A DNA stretch of 15,725 bases from positions 1-15,725 of the forward strand of contig JBGPPE010000058.1 in assembly GCA_041488395.1 (NCBI GenBank), read 5' to 3'. Position 1 is the stretch's first letter, and each line of letters opens with the position of its first letter. Below are positions 14,434-15,725 of the stretch, piece by piece. The notes beneath the pieces were generated by a model. It was given only the letters and a program-made list of their open reading frames with translations. It ran no database searches and had not been told where the DNA came from. A program made the translations under genes and the position numbers. The DNA comes from 39-52-133 sp041488395 (lineage in GTDB: Bacteria > Pseudomonadota > Gammaproteobacteria > Burkholderiales > Gallionellaceae).

Positions 14434-15573
14434 TCAGGAGTTTTTCGGTACGTTCAGCATTGTTTTCAGCTCCCCCACGATGCTGGTCAGCTTATTCTGC
14501 ATGTCCAGTTCGGCAGACTGCACGTTGATAATGTTTTCGATGCCGTTGCGTATGATCGACGAAAGATATTCTTCCTGCGACTCGGTCAGTGCCACGCTGG
14601 TCAGGGCATTTTCCATCTCGTCGGTCAGGTTGCTGAAGGCCACGCGCTGATCCATCAGGCTCTTGCGCTGGGCGGAGTCGATTTCATTGAGTGCGGTGGT
14701 AATGTGTGCCACCGCGCGCTGGATGGCTTCACCGCGGCGCGTTGATTCAAACGCATCGCTAATGCCCTGCACGCGCACATCGGCACCTTCAACCAGCATT
14801 GCCAGATGGTCGCGCAGGCGGCCGCAACGATCAGGATCTGACACCGGCATGTTGTTTACCAGCAGCGAGATGTGCGGGTAAGTGATCGACATGCTGGTCT
14901 TGAACTGGGTGATGCGATCCATGTTCGCCATGTGGCTGATCACCGAGGTTTCCAGCGGGCTGGCCTCTCCCTGCGAGTTGCGCGTCAGCTTGATCTCTCC
15001 GGTGCGGATCTGGATGGCACCCTGCATGCCGTATGCAGCGAGACCGGCCAGTGCCGCGTCAGCCAGCGTCCTGTAATTGTCGCAGGCATTGAAACTTTTC
15101 AACGCTTCCAGCAAGGCGCCCATCTCCCCCATGCTGCTCATCGCCGTCATGGCAGTTGAGGTGGCGTAGTCGGCCATCTGCTTCAGGCCGGCGCGCTCGG
15201 AAATGGCCTTGAGCATGTGCGCGACCTTGGCATCCAGTTCCTGCGGTGCAAAAGGCTTGATGATGTAGTCTTCGCCGCCGGCCTCATAGCCCTTCAGGCG
15301 GTTCTCGATCTGATCATGTGCCGAGTCAAAAATGACCGGGATCTTCGCTGTGGCATCGATTTCCTTCAGTTTGCGGCAGATTTCATAGCCATCCATGCCG
15401 GGCATTTCAACGTCCAGAATAATCAGGCCTGGATGGTCGCTTTGCGCCTTGGCCAGCGCATCATTGCCGTTTTCGGCAGGAATGATCTGATAGGAATTGC
15501 CCAGGGTTTCGGCAATAATTTCGTGCATAAAACTGTCATCGTCGACAACCAGAATTTTTGCAGTTGAGCCCAT
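14434..15573 (-). CDS. Response regulator with GAF-like and helical output region
   Basis: A 379-residue soluble regulator. Residues 1-125 form a receiver domain: acidic pocket DDD (11-13), phospho-acceptor Asp54 in ILDVEMPGMDG, Ser84 as the switch residue and Lys106 in KPF. All are intact, so it should accept a phosphate from a histidine kinase, which is not encoded here. The rest has no DNA-binding, GGDEF, EAL or HD-GYP motif. Residues about 160-285 look like a GAF-type sensor fold (AIQIR strand, then ITYPHISLLVNNMP and DPDRCGRLRDHLA), and about 290-379 is helical and probably coiled. The ATG at 15573 gives the standard MGSTAKILVVDDD start; a TTG at 15651 would extend it into the end of pgi. 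It begins 20 bases after the pgi stop and is probably co-transcribed with it. Confidence 0.88.
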   Translation of the reverse strand: MGSTAKILVVDDDSFMHEIIAETLGNSYQIIPAENGNDALAKAQSDHPGLIILDVEMPGMDGYEICRKLKEIDATAKIPVIFDSAHDQIENRLKGYEAGGEDYIIKPFAPQELDAKVAHMLKAISERAGLKQMADYATSTAMTAMSSMGEMGALLEALKSFNACDNYRTLADAALAGLAAYGMQGAIQIRTGEIKLTRNSQGEASPLETSVISHMANMDRITQFKTSMSITYPHISLLVNNMPVSDPDRCGRLRDHLAMLVEGADVRVQGISDAFESTRRGEAIQRAVAHITTALNEIDSAQRKSLMDQRVAFSNLTDEMENALTSVALTESQEEYLSSIIRNGIENIINVQSAELDMQNKLTSIVGELKTMLNVPKNS

Positions 15574-15593
15574 CGTAATGATATCCGGCTGCT

Positions 15594-15725
15594 TTATTGC
15601 ATCGATTTTCGTCGCGCCAGATAGTGGTTGATCAGTGCGTTGGTTGAGCAATCATGGTTGCCTATCGGAGTGGCACTATGCAATTCGGGGATTAGCCGGC
15701 TGGCCAGCTGTTTGCCATATTCGAC
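15594..15725 (-). CDS. pgi: Glucose-6-phosphate isomerase, C-terminal end (partial)
   Basis: Entering from the right edge on the minus strand, 43 residues end at TAA (15594-15596). They contain EYGKQLASRLIPEL and HDCSTNALINHYL, which match the conserved C-terminal end of phosphoglucose isomerase (family pattern GK-x-LA ... hD-x-STN-x-LI). The family's late catalytic Lys lies within the early part of this helix region, as KQLA. The enzyme interconverts glucose-6-phosphate and fructose-6-phosphate in the cytoplasm. The tail RRKSMQ is short and ordinary. The response regulator starts 20 bases further on in the same direction. Only the 3' end is visible, so completeness cannot be judged. Confidence 0.88.
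   Translation of the reverse strand, partial: VEYGKQLASRLIPELHSATPIGNHDCSTNALINHYLARRKSMQ

Noticed and set aside
1..15725. CRISPR array, insertion sequence, integrase or phage genes
   Set aside because: No regularly spaced repeats, terminal inverted repeats, transposase or integrase motifs are visible anywhere in the window.

Overview
The window reads as chromosomal DNA of a Gram-negative bacterium, most likely a betaproteobacterium. This is inferred from the accA-tilS pair, the RpfE-like (COG4255) gene, the moderately high GC content and the density of membrane-anchored signalling genes. No taxon can be named from the sequence alone. It holds eleven genes: nine complete, one interrupted by a stop codon, and one cut by the right edge. 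A short 3' gene fragment lies at the left edge. I see no tRNA, rRNA, CRISPR array, insertion sequence or phage gene. No gene-free stretch exceeds 300 bases; the longest are 6896-7158 (263 bp, with divergent promoters) and 13240-13481 (242 bp).

Left part (1-6895): a gene fragment is followed by a plus-strand HD-GYP-like protein that has lost its HD dyad. Three minus-strand genes face it. Read in their own direction these are an ABC-type amide/urea-binding periplasmic protein (UrtA/AmiC type), a membrane GGDEF-EAL protein joined to it by an ATGA stop/start overlap, and a putative secreted transglutaminase-like protein of the Bacillus Tgl type. No ABC permease or ATPase is present, so the binding protein probably acts as a sensor partner of the c-di-GMP enzyme. 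The binding-protein gene carries an in-frame amber codon at codon 48. It is therefore a fresh pseudogene, a readthrough case, or a sequence error.

Middle part (7007-10849): a divergent promoter region precedes a plus-strand run of three genes. They encode a HIT-superfamily phosphorylase resembling VTC2/GDPGP and Ap4A phosphorylases, an RpfE-like protein of unknown function, and an MscS channel fused to a cyclic-nucleotide-binding domain.

Right part (10956-15725): the housekeeping genes accA (fatty acid synthesis) and tilS (tRNA-Ile lysidinylation) overlap by 29 bases. An alpha/beta hydrolase of unknown substrate follows. Convergent to it, on the minus strand, are a response regulator with a GAF-like and helical output region and, upstream of that, the 3' end of pgi (glucose-6-phosphate isomerase). 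The most interesting parts are the binding-protein/GGDEF-EAL module with its amber codon, the degenerate HD-GYP protein, the secreted transglutaminase-like protein and the plant-like HIT phosphorylase.
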